Origin: an uncultured Pseudophaeobacter sp.
GTDB taxonomy: Bacteria > Pseudomonadota > Alphaproteobacteria > Rhodobacterales > Rhodobacteraceae
Reading direction: 5' to 3'
Length of the DNA stretch: 64,000 nucleotides
Assembly: GCA_905479575.1 (NCBI GenBank)
Contig: CAJQNB010000002.1
Location: 1-64,000, forward strand
In this document: positions 7,692 to 15,833 of the stretch, piece after piece
Layout: the number at the start of each line of letters is the position of its first letter
Numbering within the stretch: position 1 is the stretch's first letter
The notes under the pieces: model-generated
Seen by the model: the letters and a program-made list of their open reading frames with translations, nothing else
What the model was told of the DNA's origin: nothing
The model's database searches: none
Program-made: the position numbers and the translations under genes

Positions 7692-10424
7692 TTAATTTCC
7701 GGGCAGCTTCAGTGTCTTATTTGTGCCGCGCTTTTGATACTGTAATTGGCTTTCGCTGATGGCTACCACGGTGCCACCATCCAGCCGATCGCCCACCCGG
7801 ACCTGGCGGGTCCGACCACTGGGCATCAGAATCAGGGCTTGGCGGTTAGACGGTTTTCCGGAGACACCAATCAGGTTTACCCGCCGCAGGTTGATTGCAT
7901 TGGTGACTGTTGCCTGGCGCGCCACTGAGGCAGAGCTGGGAATGCTGGGGGTAACGGATTGCGGCGCTACTGCCGCCGCCGCTGTCGTGGCGGTTGTTGT
8001 GGCACGCTGCCGGGTGGCACGATCCACCAGATTGGCAAAATTCGCAGGCCGATCCCGCGGCGCTTTTGACGTGGCAATAGCCAAAGCGCTGACAGGCTGG
8101 TTTTCCTGTTCTTCCGTCTTCAGGCTGGCAGGGCGGGCGCGGGGGCGAACCCGGGCAAGCTCGGCGCGGCTGAGCCCTCCCAAAAGTGCGCGTTCTGCCC
8201 GTTCCAGCAGATCGGAGGGACGCGGGCGGGGCCGTTTCAGCGATAGGCTCGCCAGGCGGGCATTTTCGGCGGCTTCCCCAGCATCTTCGGGGGCTGTGCG
8301 GGCCGGGGTCGGGGGGGGGACGACGCTTGGGCGCCCCAGATAGACCATGATGCCATCCGGGTTGAGTGTGCCTTCGGGTGTTGCTGTCACCAGGCCCTGG
8401 TGGTCGAGGTCAAAGTCGCTACCCGCTGCCGCCGGGGAACTGAGCGCGTCTGGCTCGGGATCGCTGGTCAACAGCGGTGCCTGGGGCAGGGCGACGGCAT
8501 CCTGGGAGAGATCGCTATTGTCGATAGAGGCGACATAGATGTCATCCAAAGACACCAGGGCAGGGGCCTCTGCGATTTGGGGAACCTGCTGCCAGATTCC
8601 AGTGGCGGCGTAGAGCGCGGCTTCGCTCAGCGCGTCGCTTTGGTCCGGATCGGCAGCCTCCCCTTCTAACGCATCAAGCACGGGCTGGCCCGTGCTTGCA
8701 TCCAATGGGGTGTCGATTTCGGCGCCGGCAGGGTCAAGGCTGGTGGTCTCAGAAGGCTCGGCTTGATCGTCCAACTCCACAACGCCTGGGTCAGGGTGGC
8801 TTGGTATCGCGCTCACCTGTGGGGCGATGCTGTCTGGCTCGGTTTCCACCTCGCTTATGGGAATATCCACTGGGCTGGCTGGTTCGGCATTGGTGCCGGT
8901 CGGCGGTGTTTCCGCAAGGGCCGGATCTTGATCGGTGGAGCCAGCAGCGGGGGGCGCCAGCGGGGTATCAAGGCTTTGTTCCAGCGGCGGGCGTTCGGAG
9001 GAAAAGAACAACCCGCCTTCGGAGAACATCGCAAAAGCCGCAATCGCGGCCATGGCCAACAAAAGCCCTGCCGTCAGGATCAACCCCAGGAAGCGCGGCT
9101 TGCCCTTTATGGTGCCCGGTTTGTCGTCAACCGAGCTGTTGAGACTGTTCGCCGCCTGTGCAGCCGCGCCGCTGATGGTTGGGGCATTGGGGTGAACAGT
9201 GGCAGGGGCGGCTGGTGCACTGGTTGACCCTGTGGGTTTTGCAGTTTTTCCAGGGGCAGTGGCGACAGGTTTAACACTGGCTGAACTTGAGCTGGCGGAA
9301 CCTGAACTGGCAGCGCTTGGGCTGGTCGACTTTGGACTGGCCGACTTTGGACTGGCCGCGGCCTGTGCTCCGGCTGGGGCAGCTGGGCTGTGCACCGCGG
9401 GGGCGCCGGTCTCTGGGACGGGACCGGCAGACTGGGCATGGCCAGCAGACTTTGTCGGCTCTGCTGTGGTTGGGGATTTGCCAGCGGGCGCGGCGACAGG
9501 CTTGGCCGCTGTGGCTGCGGCCTGTTTGGGGCCCGGTTTTGGTGCCTGTGTGGTTACAGGTGCTGCTGCGACAACAGAGGGGGCAGGCTTGCCGGGCGAT
9601 GGCGCTGCGGATTTGTCAGATGGTTTTTTTGCAGATGCAGGTTTTGCAGCCTCTGAGCCTTTGGCCTGCGGTGACTTCCTGCGGCGGCTGGTAAATCCGG
9701 CAATTGGACCGCTGTCCTCGGCGTCTGAATCGGTATCCTCATCCAGATCGGGCTGGGCGCTGTCCGGGTCCAAAGCGGCGGGTGCCTTGGGCATGGTGGG
9801 CTCAGCCGCCACCTGATCCTTTGCGGCCTTAGGTGCGTCATTTTTGGGGGCGGGTTTTTCAACCGGTTCGGCGGGGGTGGGGTCTGGGAGTGCAGCTGGA
9901 CCGATGTCCACAACAACGATCCCATCAGGTGTGATCTCAGTCTCGCCCATCGAGGGGACTGCGCCAAAAAAGGGTTCTCCGAGAAAACCACTTTCACCAG
10001 GGATGGCCACAAAGGAAGCGGGCGCAAAGCCATTTTCCAGCGCAAAGCTTTCGGCCTCAGCCAAGGTCTCATAGGCGACGGCGGCAATATGGGTTTGGTC
10101 GCCGTCCTCAGACAGGTCAAAAGCCAAATCCGACACCGCATAGGGCGTGGCGCCTTCCAAAGCGGCGCGGGCCAGGCGGCGCCGACTTTCCAGATCGGAA
10201 ATGCCAGTCTCAATGGTAAGATAGCGGATCTGCTCATTGGGGATGATCAGTTTGCACAGCCCCTCGGGCGCCAGGGCGTCTCCCTTGGCTTTGAGCGCAG
10301 CAAGATCTGCTGTCAAATCAGCACTGTCGAGCGACACAGTGCCGACATTTCGCCAACCTCCGGCTGCACGATGCAGCAGAACAATACCCTCTGCGGAAAG
10401 AGAAAGAGCAAACTCCGGTTTCAT
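7692..10424 (-). CDS. Large single-pass membrane protein: pilus/secretion-like ends with a long Ala/Pro/Ser-rich middle
   Basis: 910 residues. Residues 1-180 form an ordered domain (start MKPEFALSLSAEGIVLLHR) that loosely recalls the actin-fold of PilM/GspL proteins. Residues of about 190-430 are low-complexity Ala/Pro/Ser/Lys. A hydrophobic segment (LILTAGLLLAMAAIAAFAMF) near residue 450 is a likely membrane span. The following 370 residues are acidic and Pro-rich. The last 70 residues (RRVNLIGVSGKPSNRQALI, then VGDRLDGGTVVAIS) resemble the PilP/GspC homology domain that binds a secretin. I infer a PilM-like plus PilP-like architecture in one chain, but no known pilus genes flank it. The exact family is not recognised. 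Confidence 0.7.
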   Translation of the reverse strand: MKPEFALSLSAEGIVLLHRAAGGWRNVGTVSLDSADLTADLAALKAKGDALAPEGLCKLIIPNEQIRYLTIETGISDLESRRRLARAALEGATPYAVSDLAFDLSEDGDQTHIAAVAYETLAEAESFALENGFAPASFVAIPGESGFLGEPFFGAVPSMGETEITPDGIVVVDIGPAALPDPTPAEPVEKPAPKNDAPKAAKDQVAAEPTMPKAPAALDPDSAQPDLDEDTDSDAEDSGPIAGFTSRRRKSPQAKGSEAAKPASAKKPSDKSAAPSPGKPAPSVVAAAPVTTQAPKPGPKQAAATAAKPVAAPAGKSPTTAEPTKSAGHAQSAGPVPETGAPAVHSPAAPAGAQAAASPKSASPKSTSPSAASSGSASSSSASVKPVATAPGKTAKPTGSTSAPAAPATVHPNAPTISGAAAQAANSLNSSVDDKPGTIKGKPRFLGLILTAGLLLAMAAIAAFAMFSEGGLFFSSERPPLEQSLDTPLAPPAAGSTDQDPALAETPPTGTNAEPASPVDIPISEVETEPDSIAPQVSAIPSHPDPGVVELDDQAEPSETTSLDPAGAEIDTPLDASTGQPVLDALEGEAADPDQSDALSEAALYAATGIWQQVPQIAEAPALVSLDDIYVASIDNSDLSQDAVALPQAPLLTSDPEPDALSSPAAAGSDFDLDHQGLVTATPEGTLNPDGIMVYLGRPSVVPPPTPARTAPEDAGEAAENARLASLSLKRPRPRPSDLLERAERALLGGLSRAELARVRPRARPASLKTEEQENQPVSALAIATSKAPRDRPANFANLVDRATRQRATTTATTAAAAVAPQSVTPSIPSSASVARQATVTNAINLRRVNLIGVSGKPSNRQALILMPSGRTRQVRVGDRLDGGTVVAISESQLQYQKRGTNKTLKLPGN

Positions 10425-10597
10425 AATGCGGTCAAACCATCCAAATCTGTAGTGCCCGGACCGCGAGGAGTCCTTTCAGGCCGTCAGAGCAGACCATAAA
10501 GCAGGACATCGCCGAGTGAAAGGAAAAGAGCGCGCTTTCCCCTTGTCAGCGGCGATCTGCCGTCCCCATCTTAGGGCAAAGCAAAGGAGACTTCACA

Positions 10598-11314
10598 ATG
10601 AAAACAAAGACAGTTTTGGTAACCGCCCTGGCAATGGCGCTAACTTTGGGCACTGCGCTCAAGGCAGACACGCGCACCGATCGGCAGATTCTGGTCAGCG
10701 GCGAGGGCCGGGTTGAGGTGGCACCGGATCTGGCGGTGATCACGCTGGGGGTCAGCAAAGAGGCCGAGGAGGCGGGCGAAGCCATGGCGCTGGTCTCTGA
10801 AGATATGTTCGCCGTCGTGCAAGAGCTGCGGGCCGTTGGCATTGCGGATAAGGACCTGCAGACTCAGCAGATCTCGCTGCAGCCGGTCTGGTCCAATGGC
10901 GGTTCTTATAACAGTTCGGGAGAGCGGCGGATCACCGGGTTCCTGGCCGCCAATACGGTGAATTTGCGGGTGCGCGACCTCGATCAACTCGGCGAGGTGC
11001 TTGACCGGGTGCTGCGCGCCGGTGCCAATCAGTTCCAGGGGTTGCGCTTTGATGTGGCGGATCACGCGCTGCTACAGGACCAGATGCGCGCAAGCGCCGT
11101 TGCGGATGCCCGCCACAAGGCTGAACAGTTGGCGGCGGCCGCCGGGGTCACCCTGGGGCCGGTTCGCACCATCACCGATCAGGATCATGGCGGTGGCCGC
11201 CCGATGATGGCAATGGAGATGTCGCGCAGCGGTGCCATGCCGATCGAGGCGGGCGAGCTGAGCTTTTCGCACAATGTGCAGGTGGTGTTTGACCTGGTGG
11301 TGCCAACCGAATAA
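10598..11314 (+). CDS. SIMPL (DUF541) domain exported protein
   Basis: 238 residues. The N-terminus is a signal peptide (basic MKTKTVLV, a hydrophobic core, predicted cleavage after LKA). The mature part begins with the SIMPL hallmark VSGEGRVEVAPDLAVITLGV and ends with the conserved FSHNVQVVFDLV strand. Family members are periplasmic or outer-membrane proteins of poorly defined function, some linked to oxidative stress. The start is supported by AAAGGAGA seven bases upstream. The gene is divergent from the 910-residue protein gene. Confidence 0.9.
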   Translation: MKTKTVLVTALAMALTLGTALKADTRTDRQILVSGEGRVEVAPDLAVITLGVSKEAEEAGEAMALVSEDMFAVVQELRAVGIADKDLQTQQISLQPVWSNGGSYNSSGERRITGFLAANTVNLRVRDLDQLGEVLDRVLRAGANQFQGLRFDVADHALLQDQMRASAVADARHKAEQLAAAAGVTLGPVRTITDQDHGGGRPMMAMEMSRSGAMPIEAGELSFSHNVQVVFDLVVPTE

Positions 11315-11338
11315 CCGCGGCTCTGCCAGGTTTGAAAC

Positions 11339-11374
11339 CAAAAAGGCCGGGTAAACACCCGGCCTTTTTGTTGT
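11339..11374. terminator. Bidirectional terminator between the SIMPL gene and metZ
   Basis: The inverted repeat AAAAAGGCCGGGT / ACCCGGCCTTTTT with a 4-base loop serves two convergent genes. Confidence 0.92.
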
Positions 11375-11395
11375 TTTACAGATTGGCCTTTGGGG

Positions 11396-12688
11396 TCAGC
11401 TGCAGGCTTTGGTCAGGGCCTGGTCCAGATCGCGGATCAGATCAGCGGCGTCTTCCAGGCCGATGGAAATCCGCACCACATTGGCGCCCGCGCCTGCGGC
11501 CTCCTGCTGTTCCGGGGACAGCTGACGGTGGGTGGTGGAGGCAGAGTGAATGATCAGCGAACGGGTGTCGCCGAGGTTTGCCACATGGCTGAAGATCTCC
11601 AGGGAATCCACCAGTTTGATACAGGCGTCATAGCCGCCCTTGACCGCAAAGGTGAACAAACCGCCCGCGCCTTTGGGATAGTTCGCCTGGGCGCGCTCAT
11701 AATAAGGCGAGCTTTCCAGGCCGGCGTAGGTCACATAATCAACCCGGTCGTCCTGTTCCAGCCAGCTGGCCACGGTCATTGCGTTTTCACAATGGCGCTG
11801 CATCCGCAGCGACAGGGTTTCAACGCCCATCAAGGTGTAATGCGCCGCCTGCGGGTTCATGGTCATACCCAGATCACGCAGCCCGATGGCGATACCGTGG
11901 AAGGTAAAGGCCAGGCCGCCAAAGGTCTCGTGGAATTTGAGCCCATGATAGGCGGGTTCTGGCGCCGAAAGGGAGGGGAACTTGTCGCTGGCGGACCAGT
12001 CGAAGGTGCCGCTGTCGATGATCGCGCCACCGGTGACGGTGCCATTGCCGGTGAGGTATTTTGTGGTGGAGTGCACTACCAGAGTGGCGCCTTGGGCAAT
12101 TGGGTTGCACAAATAGGGCGTGGCAGTGGTGTTGTCGACAATCAGCGGCACACCAGCGGCATCTGCCACATCGGCCAGCGCGCGCACATCGGTGACATAG
12201 CCGCCGGGGTTGGCGATGGATTCGCAGAACACCGCGCGAGTGTTTTCGTCGATTGCGGCTGCGACGGCCTCCAGATCATCGGTATCGACAAATTTTGCCG
12301 ACCAGCCAAAGCGTTTGATGGTCTGGCTGAACTGGGTGACGGTGCCACCATACAGTCGCGTCGATGCAATGACATTGCAGCCAGGCGCCATCAGCGGGAA
12401 CAGCGCCATGATCTGTGCCGCATGGCCAGATGAGCAGCAGACTGCGCCAACGCCGCCTTCCAGTGTTGCCAGGCGTTCTTGCAGCACAGCGACGGTTGGG
12501 TTGGTCAGGCGTGAGTAGATAAAGCCAACTTCCTGCAGGTTAAACAGGGCAGCGGCGTGATCGGCATCGCGAAAGACATAGCCGGTTGTCTGGTAGATCG
12601 GTGTTTGACGGGCGCCGGTTGCCGGGTCCGGTTTGGCGCCTGCGTGGATCTGCAATGTGTCAAAGCCATAGGCTGGTGCATCACTCAT
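11396..12688 (-). CDS. metY: O-acetylhomoserine (thiol)-lyase / sulfhydrylase, PLP enzyme
   Basis: 430 residues, the usual length of the O-acetylhomoserine aminocarboxypropyltransferase group of the Cys/Met metabolism PLP family. The PLP-binding lysine lies in HSTTKYLTGNG. The N-terminal AGAKPDPATGARQTPIYQT and the central VDNTTATPYLCNP motifs fit the family. It makes homocysteine (or methionine) from O-acetylhomoserine and sulfide (or methanethiol) in the cytoplasm. A glycosyltransferase-like gene lies upstream on the same strand, with 190 bases between them. No riboswitch was recognised in that gap. Confidence 0.92.
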   Translation of the reverse strand: MSDAPAYGFDTLQIHAGAKPDPATGARQTPIYQTTGYVFRDADHAAALFNLQEVGFIYSRLTNPTVAVLQERLATLEGGVGAVCCSSGHAAQIMALFPLMAPGCNVIASTRLYGGTVTQFSQTIKRFGWSAKFVDTDDLEAVAAAIDENTRAVFCESIANPGGYVTDVRALADVADAAGVPLIVDNTTATPYLCNPIAQGATLVVHSTTKYLTGNGTVTGGAIIDSGTFDWSASDKFPSLSAPEPAYHGLKFHETFGGLAFTFHGIAIGLRDLGMTMNPQAAHYTLMGVETLSLRMQRHCENAMTVASWLEQDDRVDYVTYAGLESSPYYERAQANYPKGAGGLFTFAVKGGYDACIKLVDSLEIFSHVANLGDTRSLIIHSASTTHRQLSPEQQEAAGAGANVVRISIGLEDAADLIRDLDQALTKACS

Positions 12689-12879
12689 CTGGTTTTCTCC
12701 CTCATCAGTTTTCTTACCAAATGTTTAGGACAGCTTGCCCGCCGGTACAACGCAGGCGTGGCAAATTGGAACAAACAAACTGGCAAAGAGCAGCGCGTGG
12801 GAAATCGTTCTAGGGACCTGACCCTCGGCAACCTGGCTTTTGGGTTGGGAATGAGGCCAGACCACAAGTGGCCAGCCTG

Positions 12880-13869
12880 TTAGCGCAGCCACAGGCCTTC
12901 GGATTTGATTTTGTTGCGAATGGCCTGTTCGCGCCGGGGCAGGTGATCCTGATCAAACAGCGCCCGTACCCGGGCACCCCGGTTTTGATAAACAAGCCGC
13001 TTGATCGGCTCATAGGTTTTCAAAACCTTCTTGATCCAGTTTGGCGCAGCCACCGTTTCCAGCAGGTCAATCACTGCGTCGCTTTCGCGGGCATAGAGCA
13101 GCGGGAACAGCCGGTAGTGACAACTGGTTTTCCCGTCCAGGTAGCCCGCAGGCAGGGCGTCGCGACCGCCGCCAAAGGAGTGGATCACCAGGGGCAGTGC
13201 AACCTGATCCAGCCAGGGATCCAGCGACTGGCCGACCAGCTCAATTGGCGGATCCTTCAGGATGGACTGGGCGTAGACCGCAAATCGTTTGCCAAAGGCG
13301 CGCGGGCAGGTGCCGTAGAAAAAGCCGGCATTAAAGTAGAGGTAGCGTTTCCAGAATTCATCCGGTTGTTCCAGATCCAGTGTTGGATCAAGGTCCAGTC
13401 CAAACCGGTCGTAAAGAGAGCGCCAGATGTCCGTATAGCCGGGCCCATAAAGCGTTGGCTTGGGCCAGGTGCCTTCGCGCCGCAGCGAGGCAGAGGGGCG
13501 ATTGAAGTCAAAGGGAACCGCTTCCAGGTCGCCGGTGATCAGCGTGTCGCTGTCAAAAAACACAAACGGCTCGCCCTCGGGCATGGCCTGCAGCGCCTCG
13601 ATCTTGTTGCCATAGGGATAGCTCTGACCAAAAATCTCGTTTTCAAACGGCAGGATTTCGACCCCAAGCCGGGCCAAGGCCTCTAGTACACCGGCGTTGT
13701 GAATGCTGGGATCTTTTTGCCAAAGCGGCCCTGGCTGCGGCACCGCGACAAACAAACGACCGGAAAAGTTGGGGCAGCTGTGGCGCAGAGAGGCGGCAAA
13801 CAGCAGCGCCTCGTACTGCAGGCGCCCCGCCTGGCCGATGATCATGACGTTGAAAGACTGCTGCGCCAT
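12880..13869 (-). CDS. GT-A-fold glycosyltransferase-like protein
   Basis: 329 residues, with no signal peptide. A DSD motif (FVFFDSDTLITGDL, D106 and D108) preceded by YGNKIEAL matches the metal and nucleotide-sugar binding site of GT-A enzymes such as GT8. A likely acceptor-side segment LYFNAGFFYGTCPRAFGKRF follows. The product would transfer a sugar to an unknown acceptor, perhaps in surface polysaccharide assembly. No other glycan gene is adjacent, so the substrate cannot be proposed. The start at 13869 opens directly into the first Rossmann strand. Confidence 0.65.
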   Translation of the reverse strand: MAQQSFNVMIIGQAGRLQYEALLFAASLRHSCPNFSGRLFVAVPQPGPLWQKDPSIHNAGVLEALARLGVEILPFENEIFGQSYPYGNKIEALQAMPEGEPFVFFDSDTLITGDLEAVPFDFNRPSASLRREGTWPKPTLYGPGYTDIWRSLYDRFGLDLDPTLDLEQPDEFWKRYLYFNAGFFYGTCPRAFGKRFAVYAQSILKDPPIELVGQSLDPWLDQVALPLVIHSFGGGRDALPAGYLDGKTSCHYRLFPLLYARESDAVIDLLETVAAPNWIKKVLKTYEPIKRLVYQNRGARVRALFDQDHLPRREQAIRNKIKSEGLWLR

Positions 13870-14025
13870 TGTATTTCCTGTCTTCCGCCTCTTGCGAGCG
13901 GTTGGGGCTTGGGTATTTTATGGTCTATATTCAATATGGGCTTTGGGCAAAAGGAAATCCCCAAATTTGAGGGGCCTTTGGCCTAGAGCGCGACTTGTTT
14001 GTATCAGTTAAGTGAGGTTTTTTTT

Positions 14026-14450
14026 ATGCGAAGAATTATGTCTGTTATTATGTTGTCGCTGTGGGGAGCAGGCCTGCCCGTCGGGGGTCATCTGCGCCTT
14101 TTACCACAGCCGCAGAGGTTAAGCCCATTTTGTCGGCCACCAAGGCCAATTGGGTTTCCGTGCGCGAATATGAGGGGCAGGATCTGCTCTATGTTACGCA
14201 TCTGTGGTCCTGGCGCTGTGGCTTGAACGGTATGCGCATCGGCGTCAACGGCGCCGAGCCGGTGACCTGGCCGATGCCGCCCTGCCATGAAGATCAGGCC
14301 GCCCCCAATGCCATCCTGCCAGAAGATGGGCTGCCCTATGCTACTTTTCCCCTGGGCTCTATCCAGCAGATTACCATTGATGTGTTTTATGATGACATGA
14401 CGATGGAAACGCTCAGGGTTAACCGGTTAGGACAACCGATTTCACCTTAG
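14026..14450 (+). pseudogene. Small exported protein of unknown function, interrupted by a one-base frameshift
   Basis: The frame starting at ATG 14026 encodes a signal peptide (MRRIMSVIMLSLWGAGLPVGG) but then loses sense. From about 14090 the next frame carries a clean 120-residue mature domain (SSAPFTTAAEVKPILSATKA, later YVTHLWSWRCGLNGMRI, with a Cys pair and a WPMPPCHED stretch). The two join exactly if the run of five G at 14083-14087 had six. So one G has been lost, either in the organism or in the sequence. I know no function for this domain. Without the repair, a GTG at 14061 would give a protein lacking its signal peptide. Confidence 0.7.
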
Positions 14451-14553
14451 ACAGCGAGATGTGTCCCATTGTTTGCCGCAAAAGGCTGAGCAGAAGGCCG
14501 GTGAGACGGTTGGCTAGGGCGGGCTGAGGGGGCTGGAGTGCAAGGAGGCTGGA

Positions 14554-15429
14554 TTAGGGTGTAATCATCGTCACACCGGGGATGCGCTGGACGATTTGCA
14601 TGTCTTCTTCGTAGAGGGCGGTGACCGATTCAATCAGGGCTTCACTCCAGCCAGGTAAATCGATCTCCTCTTCCAACTCGTCCTCGCGCACATATTTGTC
14701 GAGAAAAGCTGCCATGACCCGCCGCTGTTGCGTCTCTGACATATCAGGGTGCTGTGCCAGATACTGGCGCAGTCGCCGCATGCCTTCGCGGCTCATGATG
14801 GTCGACAGTAAATCCATGCCACCATCCAGACGCTGGTTCATTTCCAGCCCGGACATGTCACGGATGATCTGCGCCCAGATCAGAGGCATATCTTCAAAAC
14901 ACCAAACGGTGAGAGGAACTTGGGGAACGGCGCGTCGCAGGCGCGTCAGAAGATCTGACCACCGCAGGTGATAAGGATCGAGGTTGCTCAGCACCTGGGC
15001 CTTGCGATCGGGGTGGGCGTTTTCAAGCAGGCCCGGCAGAATGGTCGCCGGGTTTCGCAGTCCGATGTACAGTTCCAGTTTGTCCTGTGCGAACAGGTGC
15101 TGCAGGGACAAAAGCCGCGCCTCTGCTTCAGGATAAAACTGGCTGCCCTCGATTGATTGACGCTGCGAGCCAAAGAAATTGGCATTGGACAACAGGACTC
15201 TGTCTGCCTGTTCTTCTTCCAGGATCGCATCCCACAACACGTCCCGGGCTTCGGTTGTGGCCTGACCTTCCTGCAGCGCCGCCATGCAATCTTTGAGCAA
15301 ATAGCGGTATTTGCCTGGGCCGGGTACAACGGTGCCGTGCAGGCGAAAGCGGTCTTTGTTGCGCAGCAGGGTCTTGAGCAGACGGTCCTCTTCGGTTCCA
15401 TGTGCACCGCAATGAAAAATGACCTGCAT
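14554..15429 (-). CDS. Protein of unknown function, possible sulfotransferase-like P-loop fold
   Basis: 291 residues, soluble and without a signal peptide. The N-terminus QVIFHCGAHGTEEDRLLKTL resembles the first strand and phosphate-binding loop of sulfotransferase-like proteins, and a later SNANFFGSQRQSI plus LYIGLRNPATILPGLLENA stretch would fit the PAPS 3'-phosphate region (RNP). These are weak likenesses only. The gene stands alone and is convergent with the frameshifted gene upstream in the window. Confidence 0.6.
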   Translation of the reverse strand: MQVIFHCGAHGTEEDRLLKTLLRNKDRFRLHGTVVPGPGKYRYLLKDCMAALQEGQATTEARDVLWDAILEEEQADRVLLSNANFFGSQRQSIEGSQFYPEAEARLLSLQHLFAQDKLELYIGLRNPATILPGLLENAHPDRKAQVLSNLDPYHLRWSDLLTRLRRAVPQVPLTVWCFEDMPLIWAQIIRDMSGLEMNQRLDGGMDLLSTIMSREGMRRLRQYLAQHPDMSETQQRRVMAAFLDKYVREDELEEEIDLPGWSEALIESVTALYEEDMQIVQRIPGVTMITP

Positions 15430-15833
15430 CGGGTCGCCTATCTCTTGTCTGCTCGAATTGCCTCAGGCTTACTCCTCTGGGCTATATAGGTCAAATGATC
15501 TGCAGGGTGCGGTGACAGGGTGCGATGACAGGGCGCGGAAACAGGTGGGGCGAGAGGACATGCGCCTGCGCTGCTCTTTGATGGTATCACCCGATCTGCC
15601 ATGGGACCCTGGAAGAATAGGCCGTGCCACCGTCAGCGCTGCTGGGGGTTTCCTTGTCCTTGCTGCGTGGCCATCACGGTTCGGCTTAGGTCTTGCGCAC
15701 AAAGTGGTCAAATTATGGGCGATCGGGATAAAAACTGTAGAGCAGGCAGCGCTTTGGCCACCGCGTGGCCGTGACAGGTCTCAAAACCAATGGATGGGCT
15801 TGTGTCTCGCCGGTTTTCAGATTTTCTTTCCCT
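15430..15833. other. 404-base intergenic region upstream of the GH13 phosphorylase gene
   Basis: It holds three 13-base direct repeats (15506-15544) and no convincing coding sequence. An in-frame ATG at 15765 would extend the GH13 protein by 23 residues, but this leader lacks family similarity. Confidence 0.6.
15506..15544. repeat. Three imperfect 13-base direct repeats
   Basis: The units GGTGCGGTGACAG, GGTGCGATGACAG and GGCGCGGAAACAG lie end to end in the divergent region between the unknown gene (start 15429) and the glucosylglycerate phosphorylase gene. A regulator-binding role is possible but unproven. Confidence 0.7.

Noticed and set aside
8311..8318. Eight-G run inside the 910-residue protein gene as another frameshift
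   Set aside because: The reading frame stays open and sensible on both sides, so no indel is implied.
12689..12879. Possible SAM-responsive leader upstream of the sulfhydrylase gene
   Set aside because: I compared it by eye with SAM-II-type patterns and found no matching stem or conserved core.
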